Source of the DNA: Haemonchus contortus
Lineage: Eukaryota; Nematoda; Chromadorea; Rhabditida; Trichostrongylidae
Reading direction: 5' to 3'
Assembly: GCA_000469685.2 (NCBI GenBank)
Contig: LS997564.1
Span: forward strand, 11,572,091 to 11,636,090
DNA length: 64,000 nucleotides
The position numbers and the translations under genes were made by a program. Under the pieces are notes generated by a model. It was not told where the DNA came from and did no database searches. It saw only the letters and a list, made by a program, of their open reading frames with translations. Of this stretch, positions 48,801 to 59,973 are shown piece after piece (position 1 is the first letter of the stretch; each line of letters starts with the position of its first letter).

Positions 48801-51800
48801 ACTTTGCCCCACATAATGTAGTTCGATTAGGGAAGTCAATTAACTTCAAGGCTGTCCCGCCTTTCCAACTTGATCTAAATCTGCTTCGGTGAGTAAGCTT
48901 TGCTTGGTAAAGGGCAATGTCGTTGCAAATTTTTCTGAAAGCAGATTGGCTCTACTAGATGATTCGACCTAGAAGTATTTGATCGACGTCAGTTTCATGT
49001 GTTCGCTAGCCATCGTGAAAGCATGACGCTCGACATATGAAGGGAAAATCACGTGAGCGTCGTACCATCATCGAGGCCGAATTCAATGTTTCGTAACAAA
49101 TATCATGAAGAAGACAAAAAAGAACGACACATTATCAGTAGTTCTGCTGAAATTCATGAAACATCATGCTTCACATAAAGTTTTTAGGATATATTAACGC
49201 CACGTCTTCCACGAATGGCGATGGCGATAATGGATGCAAGTTCCTGACTTCTTATCGGTGGTTTTTAAGCCATCGATTAAGAATTGCCCAATACCTGGCA
49301 TGCGAAAAAATGGCTGAGTTTTTGGTAGCCTGTAAACATTCATGCAAGGCAATATGAGCTTTTCCTGAGGAGTTACCAATAATACGGCATTGCTCATGTG
49401 TGTAACCACGGCATGGCTCATGGGGGACGCACGATTCGTGCGATTCCGGGTGCGCGCGGCAAATTGCGCGGCAGAATTCATGTTGATTCGAACGACTTTG
49501 ATGCCTACTATTGGAGCACAGACTTGAGGTAGAGTAGATTAGTAGGATCAACTGAACATACATAACTATTCTACTTCCAGTTTGTAACCCAATAATAGGC
49601 GTCAGAGTCGTTCGAATCATCACTAATTCCGCCACGCAATTTGCCGCGCGCACCCAGAATCGCACGAATCGGCACACACCCGGGTGGACTACTTGAACTT
49701 TCTCTGCGTCCCTGACGGCAAGAGGCTAGAGCGCAAAGAAAAAACACCCCGGGTGAAGCCTACGGCGGTGGTGGTGGTGGTGGTGGTGGTGGGGGGGGGG
49801 GGGGGGCGTTCCGTTGCGCGTGTCCGTCGAAACTAGGTCACGCCGCAGCCGCACGTGGTGGGTCAGCCCGCGATACTTCACGGACGTCGAAGTTGTCAGT
49901 GGGGCTTACAATTTGCGCTTGGTCCACGGCAGTCAGTTAAGGGAGAAGATAACACAGACAAATGCATATCATTCGCTCTACTGACACTCGACTGGTACTG
50001 TAATGCTATCTCGAGACCTCATTGTCAGTGTGGTGCACCGCGCGCGAAGTGGGTGGGGTGATATGCTTTCGACGGACGCGCGCAACGAAATTTCTCCTGT
50101 GGTTAGGGACCCATTGGACAGGCGAGCACAACGCTTGAAGGCTACATCAAACGGGAGTGCGCCAGACGAGGGCAGAAAAATGACGCATCCGGCAATTTTG
50201 AAGGAACCGAGTTCAAGTGGTGTGGATAATCATGGTTCGCTCACTGAGCAGACAACAAGCCATTCTCTCAACCGAGCACTCGCAGCTGTGGAATATGTGT
50301 TGCAATGAATGCACCACCCAATCCCTTCAGTGGCACATGTCCCATCGAAATTCGAAGAAGCTGCATACATGCAGTCATTAACAACGACGACCCTATGGGA
50401 CGCACACAGTGACTGAAATAAACAACGACTTGACCAAGAATTTTGTAGGTACTACGGATTTAGAGCTAAAAGTGAGAATGCTTGAGCGTTTCTAAAAGAG
50501 AGCCGGAGAGGAAGTCGATTCAAGAAGTGAAAAAAGGAAACGGACTAGAACAACAAAGAGAAATACTCTCTCCGACCTGGGTCGCCTCTTGTCGGACTCT
50601 AAAAGCAAGCTTCCGCTTCACTTTTCTTTCATCAAAGAACTTGGGAAACCCAACAGACGTCTCAGTTTCTAATGAAGAGGCCCCAAATATCGAAGCCCAA
50701 GATCTGAGATTGAAGAACACTTCAACTAGCTTCACGCTTCTTTTACAATGCCTGAAAAAGATCTTCTTATCCAGTCCACTGGATTTCTGACCATAAATTA
50801 CGTTATGGAAGAGTTGAACGAAACAAATGAGTAATGAGTGAGGGAGATCGCTCACTCTGGCCGAAAACAAATTGCCTGTAACAGCGGCACCAGACTGCAT
50901 TAGTCTTAATTCATAACGCTTGTATAACAGTTGTATAAAGGTAAACACACTTGCTAGGCGACTTCTCTTCATTGGTTCCCTCTGCCTTCACCTGCTCACC
51001 CGCATTCTTTTGAGGTTTCTTTTTAGCATTAGCCTTGCCATCAGCAGGTAATATCTTAAAGCGTGAGAAGCTACAAACTGAAGAAACCACCGAATCTGTT
51101 AAGAAAACATACCTTGGCGCCTGTAGCGATCTCCTGCTCTCGTTGCATTTTTTGTTCTGCGAACTTCCTGCGATTCTTAAAAATGCACATTTCTTCAGAG
51201 AATCAAAATATTATTCGTCTTGCTGAGCTACTGACCTCCAATAAATCTTTCAACCTCTTCTCTTGCGCCGCACGTTCCTTTGGTTCATTAGAGAAATTGC
51301 TGTAAAAAGTTAACCTCAGGGAAAATAACGAAGGTTGTTCGAACTATATTGAGATAAGTTGGCAATTTCAATCTCGAAGAGCTCACGATCAGGGCAGAAA
51401 AGAGCAAAAGCAAAAGTTTACTGGGAACCACATGAACTTAGAATACCATTCGACGGCGTGGGCGTATTACATGTGCAATGCAACGCAACGCCGGTTCAAA
51501 GAGACAGGAAGAAACCGTTGCGATCATTTTCTCGCAAGTACATTCAACAAAACTCTGCTCTCACGATTAGTAGGAAACTATGTCGGATCCTCTAAGTTCC
51601 TTCCAGTAATCAAACATTTGATTCGATATATGCTGCGGCAGTCGATCAAATACATCGATTGGATTTGGATTAAATACTACCTATTAACATGCACAGTTCT
51701 CTCAGAGTAAAAATGGGAAACAATGTCTAACGCCCATGCAAAACACCGTGCGATCATAGAGAAGTTTAACCAGTCATCCGAGACCATCGATTTGCGCAGG

Positions 51801-54544
51801 AGTTACCAGCGCAATCCTTCGAACATGCCCCTCCAGACTCCTGATTGTTTCATTTTTTGTTTCAGGTGAAATTGCAAATCACCACTTTGTTTAGTTTTTT
51901 GCCAATGATTGCATAGAAAGATTTACCACCGCTGAGTAAATTTTCCGATATTAGACAGAGAAAATAAAACCCACTCCACGATCAAAAACTGATTTTCTTT
52001 CGCAGTTGGTGGGACGCTGACATCCATCATTGGAACGAGATCAGACGTAACCCAACTTTCTGCTGGAACCTGAAAATTTACCTAATGCGAATTGAAGAAG
52101 AAAATAGCGTTTCAGAAACTTTCACTTTTCACACCAGTGAAACTAAGTCTTATAATATTCGAAATTTCAGTAACTATAGACTCACTGCAGTAAATTTCTT
52201 CGATATCTCATTTGTGAAAAAGATGGCAAACTGGGTCACATTGATTCTGATAGTTCCATCCTCTTCAATCTTTGCCATGTAGTCAAACACTTCTCTTGGT
52301 AAACGAACCACTTTCCGCTGAGAAGAAAAACTTCACAAGAAAGTACAAGCCATGTTAAGCCACAAGTAAACAACCTTGTACGTTCGCTCCTTCTTTTTAC
52401 GTCCAGGTAAGGACTGAACGTTCCCCTCAGCTTTCTCGGGCTGTTCTGCCGATTTGGCCGCGGATTCCAGAAACTCATCACCTTCGCCACATTCGTCAAT
52501 TACTACGACATTGCCGTGGTCTTTCGACTCTTTCTCATCCTAAAGACGAAAACCGTAGGTCCCGTTCCATTTGGTCAACTCGAGCAGAACAACATATCCT
52601 CAAGGTCAACACAGAGTCATACGATGCAATGCGGGCCTATTAATTAGATGCAAATTTTTAGAATCTAAATACCTCTACTTAGAATCTGTAGGCTTCTTGT
52701 GAAAAGTAGTAATTTTGTTGGTTTATTAGGGGCCGGTCAGCATGCCCGAAAGAGATTAACGATGAATGTCTCGCGGAACAGCAAACGTTAAAAAAAAGAA
52801 TCCTAAGTCACGTCCGTGGTATTTTGCCACCTTTTGCTAAGGTTCGCTGTGCGTCTGTGCTGGCGCAGGATACGGGAGCGGTGGTTCGATTGAGGCATGC
52901 TTATAAGGAAACGGAGGAGCCGTACATTACACCGATCAAGGGAGTGTGTGTCGCTTTCCTGAAACTTCGTCAAAGCGCACAGTAGTTTCAGACGGTTCTG
53001 CGACGAATGTTCTTCAAGTCAAACTTCGCAAATTACCCGCACACTATGTTTAGTTGAATGCCTTCCCAGAATTTTCTTTTCGCATAATTCACTTACTTAG
53101 CCCTCGCTTCCTGGAGACATGTAAGCGTAGCATTATGAGGAGAGGCAGCAGATACGTGCAGAACCGATTCACTGCCGGAAGCACGCCATTAGACCTAGAT
53201 GCACCGCGACGTCGACGAAACACAGCTTCATAAGCGGTGGAAGGGAGGCGTTTTCTGCTTATCTCCTTACATTTATGAGGGATGCAAGAACATGTAAGAG
53301 ACGTCATGCGCGCATGTGACTTGACAAAAAAAGTGCTGACAGCAAAAGCCTGGTCGTTTAAGAGCACGGTAACATTCGACATCAGCTGCCTCTATGCTCT
53401 TATTGTAACAATTATACCAAGGTGCTAGAGCGGAGCAGAACTAGGAATTGTTGGAGCACGACACTACCTTTAAAGACTTTCCGGCAGTTACCGAAATACT
53501 GGGCGCTAAATAAATCTACTTCGAACTTCGATTTGCACAACTAGTTCTACCTATCAAAGTCAAGTCCTGTATAACATTAAACTGATGGCAGAGTCCTCAC
53601 TCGATTATTAAGCTTACTCCATTACCAACAATAACAGTTTAACGCGCTACAGCGACGTGACAAACCTAAGATTGACGGGCCTTATCTCAACTAAGTAGCT
53701 CTTTTCTCCGAACAATGATGAGGGATAATGTAAGGCCACCCCAAGTTGATGGGAGCCGATCCCCATTTACTCAAATTGATGTAATCATCCTGATAATTCA
53801 CATAACACCGGTAACGGTGTTCTTTCGTCGACAGCTTCAACTTGAAGAAAAACTCTAGCACTTTGTCAACCATGACCGAAAATTTTTTGCTGAATAGTCA
53901 CGCGGTACAACGATGCAAATGCATCCCATTTCAGTTTTGTCACCTATTGTTTACTGACATTGGCTGGCACGCCAGCACGCGGCAGGCGGACTATGAAAGC
54001 AGCCATTGACGGCTTCCGGATATCCTTATAACTACGTTCAAACCACCGCTACAAGGCCGCATGTCGGGGGTAATCGAGGGCTATGGCGATGATATAGGAC
54101 GAGCAGAGCACAGCGAATGTTAGCAAAAGTTGACAATATGTTACGGCCAGGACTTCCAGATTTAATTGACTACCATAGACTGTTGAAGACGGATGCAGAC
54201 AAAAAAGGTTAATTCGATCTTGTGTATGCCCACTGTACTACAGAGTAATATTTTTGCTGAAAGTTTTGCATAGTAAAGAACGGGAGCATCACGGGGGGCA
54301 CACAAAAACAAACTCTTTCAGTAGTGCTCACAGATGGCACCCATGCTTTGTCACGATTAACCTCAGCGCCGTCTTTGCCCGATTCACTGCCACCCTTAGT
54401 ATCGGTTCCATTGATAGCGTTCCCTTTTCCACTGGTCACCTGCAAGCAATTTCATGACATCAAAAAGACTGATTTGAATGAAAAGTAAGTTCCAAAGGTT
54501 CCAACCTCATCTACAATTATTATATCATCCTTTTCATCGACCAT
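42890..54544 (-). CDS. Large nuclear-type protein with acidic N-terminus and RS-rich C-terminus (~19 exons)
   Basis: Exons: 54506-54544, 54362-54439, 52375-52539, 52186-52317, 51975-52069, 51236-51299, 51113-51175, 50951-51054, 46654-46760, 46280-46291, 45874-46136, 45623-45813, 45453-45588, 45117-45211, 44211-44297, 44046 (or 43989)-44154, 43861-43922, 42993-43028 and 42890-42941; every junction agrees in phase. About 630-650 residues. Order: acidic start (MVDEKDDIIIVDE); a similar stretch (NVVVIDECGEGDE) with basic GRKKKERTYK; a folded-looking part (VVRLPREVFDYMAKIEEDG); a charged helix (KERAAQEKRLKDLLENRRKF, QKMQREQE); Lys- and Gly-rich linkers; DRGR repeats; and an RS tail (SRSRSPLRRSYSRSRS). 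The tail and basic patches suggest a nuclear, RNA- or splicing-associated role, by inference only. Family not recognised. Least certain are the first exon, the 16th exon's donor and the 12-base exon. Confidence 0.75.
43989..44154 (-). other. Exon 16 of the RS-tailed gene with two possible donors
   Basis: From the TTCAG acceptor at 44,155 the frame reads SRMRASQPRTER and SGSGSGSGATPL. It can end at 44,046 (GTTCGT donor) or continue through an aromatic stretch (WFFFIESFLKFFHKHFK) to 43,989 (GTATTT donor). Both keep the frame into FGQSYPAFADQP. The aromatic stretch is unlike the rest of the protein, which favours the shorter form, although its donor is weaker. Confidence 0.45.
44830..45041 (-). 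mobile_element. SINE copy in intron 14 of the RS-tailed gene
   Basis: CCCATACAATGAATTGCGGA, then CTCGGACGAGTTC, GATTTGAACCCTTGACCAGG and ACTTGCCACTACATCACCTC. It lies next to exon 14 and its head borders the block copied to 12.8 kb. Confidence 0.75.
45149..45196 (-). repeat. In-frame 24 bp tandem duplication in exon 14
   Basis: Two 24-base units encode SFDSPSRG and SFDNTSRG. The displaced exon copy at 12.9 kb has a single unit (YFDNTSHG). Confidence 0.85.
45688..45795 (-). repeat. Four 27 bp coding repeats in exon 12
   Basis: Nine-residue units EPFNDRGRA, EPFNDRGRT, EPFSDRGRT and DLFSGRRGA follow one another without gaps. The DNA units are almost identical in the first three, which points to recent expansion. 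They precede a non-repetitive end ATDVSPWARPITQPKYDDE. Confidence 0.85.
46280..46291 (-). other. Candidate 12-base micro-exon of the RS-tailed gene
   Basis: GGAAACCGAAGG stands between an ATCAAG acceptor and a GTACGT donor. Inserted between exons 46,654 and 46,136 it adds RKPK and keeps the frame. Because it is a multiple of three, skipping it also keeps the frame (T in place of RKPKA). Confidence 0.45.
49432..49671. repeat. Inverted repeat, ~81 bp arms
   Basis: Left arm 49,432-49,513 (ACGATTCGTGCGATTCCGGG ... CCTACTATTGG) and right arm 49,590-49,671 are reverse complements with about 10 mismatches, separated by ~76 bases. The arms contain the GC-rich GTGCGCGCGGCAAATTGCG. Probably a MITE-like fold-back element. 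Confidence 0.75.
49765..49806. repeat. (GGT)n tract followed by about 17 G
   Basis: Roughly nine GGT units run directly into an uninterrupted G run. On the gene's own strand this is C-rich intron sequence. The G strand could form a quadruplex. The G run length is a likely place for assembly error. Confidence 0.85.
50003..50308 (+). CDS. Candidate ORF nested in intron 8, unrecognised
   Basis: 101 codons from ATG to TGA with hydrophilic, protein-like composition (ARNEISPVVRDPLDRRAQRL, later SLNRALAAVEYVLQ). A stop lies just upstream of the ATG and no acceptor is at a fitting place. TTGTCAG at about 50,027 could begin an exon instead. No family recognised. It could be a nested gene, a relic or chance. 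Confidence 0.2.
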   Translation: MLSRDLIVSVVHRARSGWGDMLSTDARNEISPVVRDPLDRRAQRLKATSNGSAPDEGRKMTHPAILKEPSSSGVDNHGSLTEQTTSHSLNRALAAVEYVLQ

Positions 54545-55857
54545 GATTATGATTCAGCAAGCACAAATTATCTGCAACTCTAAGCTTAACAAGTTTAAAC
54601 TTAAAATGCTATCAAGCGATAGAAGTGTAGGATCACATAAAATTCGTTCTAATTCTACGAGAAAACGATATGCGATCTTAAAAAAACTTGGTTATACTAT
54701 GCATAGTCCGCGCAGGAGATCCAATTGAAGCTCTTTGAAGTTAGAGAGCGGCTTACAAGGGATCTTAAGCAATCTGAGAATATGAAAAAGCCAAGGCTGA
54801 CCGCGGTAGTATTATCCCTTTGGCAAAAATATATGAAAAAAAACCACAAATTCCTAAAGAACTTGGGCTGATTTTTGATCGACCAAAGTCAACATCAGTC
54901 GAATTGCGATGGCACCTGTGTCAACAGTCAATCATAAAAGGAAAGAATTATTTGACGAGTACGACGACTTTCCAGTCAGCAACTAGTCATAGGCATAATA
55001 GTGATTTATACTACCGATTTCTATTCATTACTTTTGGCTACTAACTGGTGGCTTGTATAACTCGACAAAAACTCGAAGATATTTCTGAGTGATTCTTAAT
55101 GGCAAAGAATTAAACTGGGGACGTTAGAATTCAAAACGAAATTTGCTCCTTCATCTCTTTCTGACTGCTTGTGATCGGGAAAGGAGAGGAAGCTTTCTTT
55201 TTTTATGCGAATGTTCACTGGCGGAAGCGGAAACTGTCCATTGGCAGGCTAGATGAATAGGACGGGTACTCCATGGACCAGAACAGCTCCGACCAATTGG
55301 AAGAATGTTTCATGTTAACATGGTTCAATGGGACCTAGGGCACAAGGTCATCTACTTTTTACAAACCCTCTCTTATGAGTTTAGTGTAGGGAGCAATCAG
55401 CACTCCTGTAAAAGGAATCCTAATGCTAATCGCAAGCATTTAATCTCTACAGACCCCTTGGCGAACTCACGTTTCTTCTACACGTTCAGCTATCCTATCG
55501 ATGCTTATTGTACTTTGTTAAAACGATCGATTTGATCTTCCCTTGGAATGAACAGGTCTTGTCCCATATTCGTGTCCCTAAGCGTGAACACTGTGACACT
55601 ACAAAACCCAAAAATCGTAACCACTGCCACTAAAGAAGTTATATGACACTACACAAAAGCCATTGATCCAAAAAAGGTACGACATTTAACACAACCTAGA
55701 ACTCCATAGACTAAAGGATGTAGCGCTGAGGGAAAATGGGATCATTGATTCGTGTAAAATAGGGATTTTTCAAAGATTTTTCAAGGGAGTCCTGTATGTG
55801 CATCGAAGGAAACAAATAACAATGAAAGAAAGAGGACACAAACAAACAAACAATTAG
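54545..55857. other. Region upstream of the RS-tailed gene
   Basis: Should hold the promoter and any leader acceptor for the gene starting at 54,544. On minus, GAGTTGCAG ends about 30 bases before the ATG and is a possible trans-splice acceptor. No exon of another gene is seen. Confidence 0.35.
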
Positions 55858-56125
55858 ATGAAACATGGACTGTCGCCTAAACCTACACCCCGAAGAAACG
55901 CCGGGCGAGTTGTCGCGAGACATTTGTCAAGTTTTTGGACATTTTTCAACTATATGGCTTGTGAACCAAGCAATTCGTTGCGGGATCCACGCTATCGACT
56001 CTACTCTCGTTTCATTTTGGCTCTACTTAGGAATTGCTGTTCGAAGAAATGATGTTAAGAGTGTCCGCACCCATGAGATGTCCGAAATTAAGGGAAAAGA
56101 TGGCAATATACGTTGTTTGAAAGGT
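55858..56125 (+). pseudogene. Copy A of an unrecognised exon, inverted relative to copy B
   Basis: Reads CRLNLHPEETPGEL and, after divergent sequence, RCGIHAI, with frame changes in between. A stop interrupts the MAIYVV segment, whose counterpart is MAMYVVQRG in copy B. It ends AAAG|GTAAGC, a good donor. It is the reverse complement of 57,090-57,327 over most of its length. Confidence 0.55.
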
Positions 56126-56806
56126 AAGCTGTCGTTTTGTTAAGGAATATTGTCTTTTTACCGAGTAGAAACCTCCTCTGAATCGCTGGCACCTGGCAAC
56201 ATGAAGAAGTAGGGAGAACCAAGATTTGCATTCTTACTGCTTCCCTTGGAGAAAATGACGTTGTTTTAGGATCAGCATAGTATAATTGGAATAAATGTAG
56301 TCCTAGGTCACCACAAAAAAGCGAAAGGCAGGAGTACACCGCTTCGTCTCACAAGACATTGCACTGGCTCAAAATGGCTTTCAAATACAGTGCGGTCACG
56401 AATGAATGTTCATTACCTGGCATGTTGCTAACCGGTATCCTGCGCTCCACTTCCCTTTTCAACCTAATAACTATGGGAGGCTTTCAGAAAATGGCATCGA
56501 ATCGCATAGAGAAAAGAACTTCCAAAACGAGTGCCATTTCGCTTCAAACCGCATTTAAACGAAGTTATACCATTTGATCAAAAGAAAACATGCTCGTCAT
56601 TTTCGATTGTTTAAGAGGCCGTTTAAAATGAGTAAGGTTGTAATTGATATCTGTCTTTTAGTCTATTTTTACTGATGAGCCTTTTCCCGTGACGTAGTCT
56701 TGATTTCGAACATCACTTCATTTCAATCAAACGTTTTATGGTTGCTTAATCTTACTGGTTGGGTTATTAGTGTTAGTGTAATGCAATCGTAATCAATGTA
56801 TTGTGG

Positions 56807-57327
56807 CTATCTACACAGTGAACCGTTGGAAAACCGTTCTAGGTTACAGCTTTTATGACATCTTGGAAAGAGGAGGCACAAAAGCTCACGATAACAGTCC
56901 TGCTCTCCAGTAAATGTATCACTACTGTCCAAAGAAAAGAACTGCTGAGTGAAATCTGGACTGAAATGGAAATATTTGCCGTTCCGGATCCCCGTTTCCA
57001 CATTTTTCGAGAAAGGTTTTTCGTAAAGCTCTCCTCTTTCGACGGTTCGGCCCTTCTTTTCGAAAGTTCCCTCCCAAAATGCCACATAACCTCTTTGAAC
57101 AACGTACATTGCCATCTTTTTCTTTAAATTCGGATCTTTCATGGGTGCGGGCACGTTTAATATCATTTCTTCCAATACCAATTCATGCGAAGCGTCAAAA
57201 TGAAGCCACAGTAAAGGAATGATGGCGTGAGTCCCGCAACGAACTACATTCAAACCGTGGGCATCTTGCCAAAAAACTCGCCCGGCGTTTCTTCAGGGTG
57301 TAGGTTTAGGCGACAGTGAAACATGGC
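56807..57327 (-). pseudogene. Copy B of the unrecognised exon with 148-codon open frame
   Basis: On minus, 57,327-57,270 reads MFHCRLNLHPEETPGEF. A one-base change in a T run then shifts into the frame that continues DAHGLNVVRCGTHAIIPLLW, then VLEEMILNVPAPMKDPNLK and MAMYVVQRGYVAFWEGTF, open to about 56,807. With that frameshift corrected in the mind's eye it would be one exon of about 170 codons. No family recognised. Composition and the paired copy argue that it once encoded protein; the frameshift argues that it no longer does, unless it is a sequencing error. Confidence 0.45.
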
Positions 57328-57633
57328 AGCCCTCTTCCAACTAAGCGGATTACCGACTTCCAGAGCACTCAAACGTGAGCTAGATCAACTATTAGAATCT
57401 TGTTGAGTGCCATAAGTTCATAAAAGTTGAGATCTCTTACATAACAAGCATAAAAAGAGGATTGGAAATGGACGCAGCTCGGCCTCGTCCGAGCGTGCGC
57501 GCGGCCTACTTCTTGGCGGCGACGCGGTCGATTTCGGCGTTTGCCACTGGAGCGCTGATTTGCATTAGGTCACATTCAACCCTATTGCCTACCATCGGCG
57601 TTCGTCTTTGCCCTTTATCTTTCTCACTTTCAG

Positions 57634-57752
57634 TGCTGCACTACTTCTTATGATAGGAATGTGGCTGAGCTGGGCACACCGCTCGTTTTTGACACTAAGC
57701 GCCAGGATGCAGAACAGGAGAATACTGATTTCGCCCCTGATTGCCAGACAAG
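57634..57752 (+). CDS. Candidate single exon, unrecognised
   Basis: Lies between CACTTTCAG and a GTGAGC donor. In phase 0 it reads NVAELGTPLVFDTKRQ then QENTDFAPDCQT, which looks like ordinary soluble protein. Another frame is also open and hydrophobic (ALLLMIGMWLSWA). The GC-rich segment before it (57,468-57,567) is open in several frames on both strands. No connecting exon was established. Confidence 0.25.
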
Positions 57753-58490
57753 GTGAGCCACTTATGCCGAAATCGGTGCCTCGTTTTCCGAGTCATGTGA
57801 GGCCTGAGCAGGCCCCTTGTCTGTCCTGCTTTGCGCTTCTTTCACTGAATAGTTAACTGATATCGTCGAGTTGTCAATGGGGAAGCCAGACTACAGTACG
57901 ACTGCTGGCTTGATCGTCCGCGCTATCCTACTGGAATTGGAATCGTCTGATGGAGGTCGATAAGCCCTCTATCGAGTGACAATCTCCAATTTACCATAGC
58001 CTGATCCTACTACGAATATTCGACTAATATGAACGTCTCAGACAATTATCAGACTCTGCACAACCTTGCCAAAGACGTATCAAAAAGCGGGCCTCATTTC
58101 TGAAGGGATAATTAGGAGTAGGGCTCCGACCTGGTAAGTGCTCTTGTTTATCCCACCAGGGCCATCATCATCGACAGCTGTTTAGGCTGCCGATGACTCG
58201 GCCTTCATTTCCAAAGTCTGGGCTTGGAGTCATTAAGGAGACACTGCGGGTGGACCTCGGGGGATGGGAATGCTTTTCTGGGAAACTGAAGGCGTTAACG
58301 AGTAAGCAACGAAAGGATAATGCATGAAATTTTTAATGCTGAGGAGAACCTGGAGGTTCAAGCTTTGTCAACAAAGCAGTGTCTGATTGTGAGATGCTAC
58401 CACTTAGGCCCGGAAAACCTTGACAGATGTGCGGGACGGACATGAGGTTCAATTTCTGAAGACCGGTGAGTCAGTGCTATTTTTGTGCCG

Positions 58491-58750
58491 TATCCTCGCC
58501 AGCGCCAGCCGAGGCCACTTGTCACACTACACCGGACGAGTATATAATGTGCAAGACCGAAGCAACGAGGCTGCTGCTACCATTACTTCGACTTCCTCCT
58601 GAGCAGCCCATCGCGTCGGCATAAGCCGATGGGTTCCTATTCACCCCTATCACCTCTTTTATATAATTTATAATGTATTCTGGATAAACTAGATATGTAA
58701 TATCATGTTTGTGTAATACACCCGTTACACATCGACCATAGTCCGTACAA
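58491..58750 (+). repeat. Dispersed ~260 bp repeat, copy 1
   Basis: Starts TATCCTCGCCAGCGCCAGCC, contains CACACTACACCGGACGAGTA and GCATCGCGTCGGC-like motifs, then TCTTTTATATAATTTATAAT, and ends at GTCCGTACAA. The second copy is 62,078-62,335 in the same orientation, about 85% alike by eye. Confidence 0.8.
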
Positions 58751-58822
58751 AAAAATCTTCTCCCCGGGACCTCCATATCAAATTTTGATCTGATATGGAG
58801 TTCCTGGGGGGATGATTTTTTT
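58748..58822. repeat. Imperfect hairpin, ~32 bp arms
   Basis: Left arm 58,748-58,780 (AAAAAATC, TCCCCGGGACCTCCATATCA) pairs with right arm 58,791-58,822 around a 10-base loop. It begins where the 260 bp repeat ends. Confidence 0.7.
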
Positions 58823-59973
58823 GGGAAGTCCCAAATTTATAGCTGTAGCTAATTTTTTTAATACAAAAAACCCATACTCCCTTACCCCCTCTAAATACTC
58901 TTCCCACATGTCCTATTCGCTCGGCAAAGTGCACGTGTCGTCGCGATATTCTTGGAAGATTCAAAATAACACGGAATGGACCCTGCGGTGAGAGGTAAGT
59001 CAATTAACTTCGAAGTACATATTTATAAAGAGGACGTCCCTCGAACGGTACCCTCGATACGTCATTATTCTCTTTATTATCATTATGGGTAGAGGCACAA
59101 TTAGTCATCCCGCCCTTAAATCTATGGGTAGAAATACTGTTTGCATCTAGAACACGTCTTTCTTGTCAAAATGGTGTGCATTCAGAGCACATTTTGTCTG
59201 TAATTTCATTAGAACTACAACAAGTAGTTCAAGATAGTCCTGGCGAGTTCCCTTATATTACGGCCCAATCACACTGTCAACCATATAATCCATAGTTGGG
59301 TAACCTTAAAGTATTGATATTGCTAAATTGTGAATGCCAAATCAAACATACATTCTATTTATCAAAGTTCCGAACAAAATTAGGCATTCACCCACCGAGG
59401 TATAAAAAAAAGACAAAAACCCAAAAATAGGATGTCTAGGATTTAGTACGTATTAATTTTCTCAAGGACAGCTTCAGGCAAAGCGTCCTGCTGCTGATCC
59501 TATGCGTTCATTGGTCGTATGATGTCTGGCAGAGCCCGTGAAGTGCAAGGTCAGTAACTAATTCCTAAATGATTTAAAAACTCAGTTATAATAAAGAGAG
59601 AAGAAAAAGAAATAAAAGTCTTATCCCCAAATTCCATTATATTATATATATACATAAGTTTTTTATTGTTCATGTTTTCCTATAGAAGACTGACAATGAT
59701 TGTTAATCATTGATCTGTATGGCCACGACCTATTTTTGAACTTCTGGTCTGGGAGCTAGTCCAGAAGGTAGGGACAGTGTACAAATTGTAGCTAACGATA
59801 ATTCAGCTTCTATAAACACCGATATAATTATCGGATAAGGACTTGATAGCCATTATGACGTCACTTCTAGAGAGCCCCTCTGTCGCTTTTCCATCCCTCC
59901 AGGAACTGACAATACAGGCTTCTCGGAGCATGCCTATAAATGAGACGTAGCTAATCTCATCCTCCCATTGTAA

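Larger units (their letters stand above)
46761..50950. other. 4.2 kb intron 8 of the RS-tailed gene
   Basis: The exon boundaries on both sides agree in phase (AA + A), so no exon is required inside. It contains an inverted repeat (49,432-49,671), a GGT/G tract and several open frames. Two of these on plus (50,003-50,308 and 50,482-50,790) have protein-like composition, but no domain and no consistent splice sites. Confidence 0.5.

Noticed and set aside
50520..50972. 150-codon minus-strand open frame in intron 8
   Set aside because: It begins inside exon 8 sequence in another frame, has no domain, and overlaps a 102-codon plus frame; taken as chance.
57466..57567. Minus-strand 3' end reading SAPVANAEIDRVAAKK then stop
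   Set aside because: Attractive, but no upstream exon on minus joins it and the same DNA is open on plus; not enough support.
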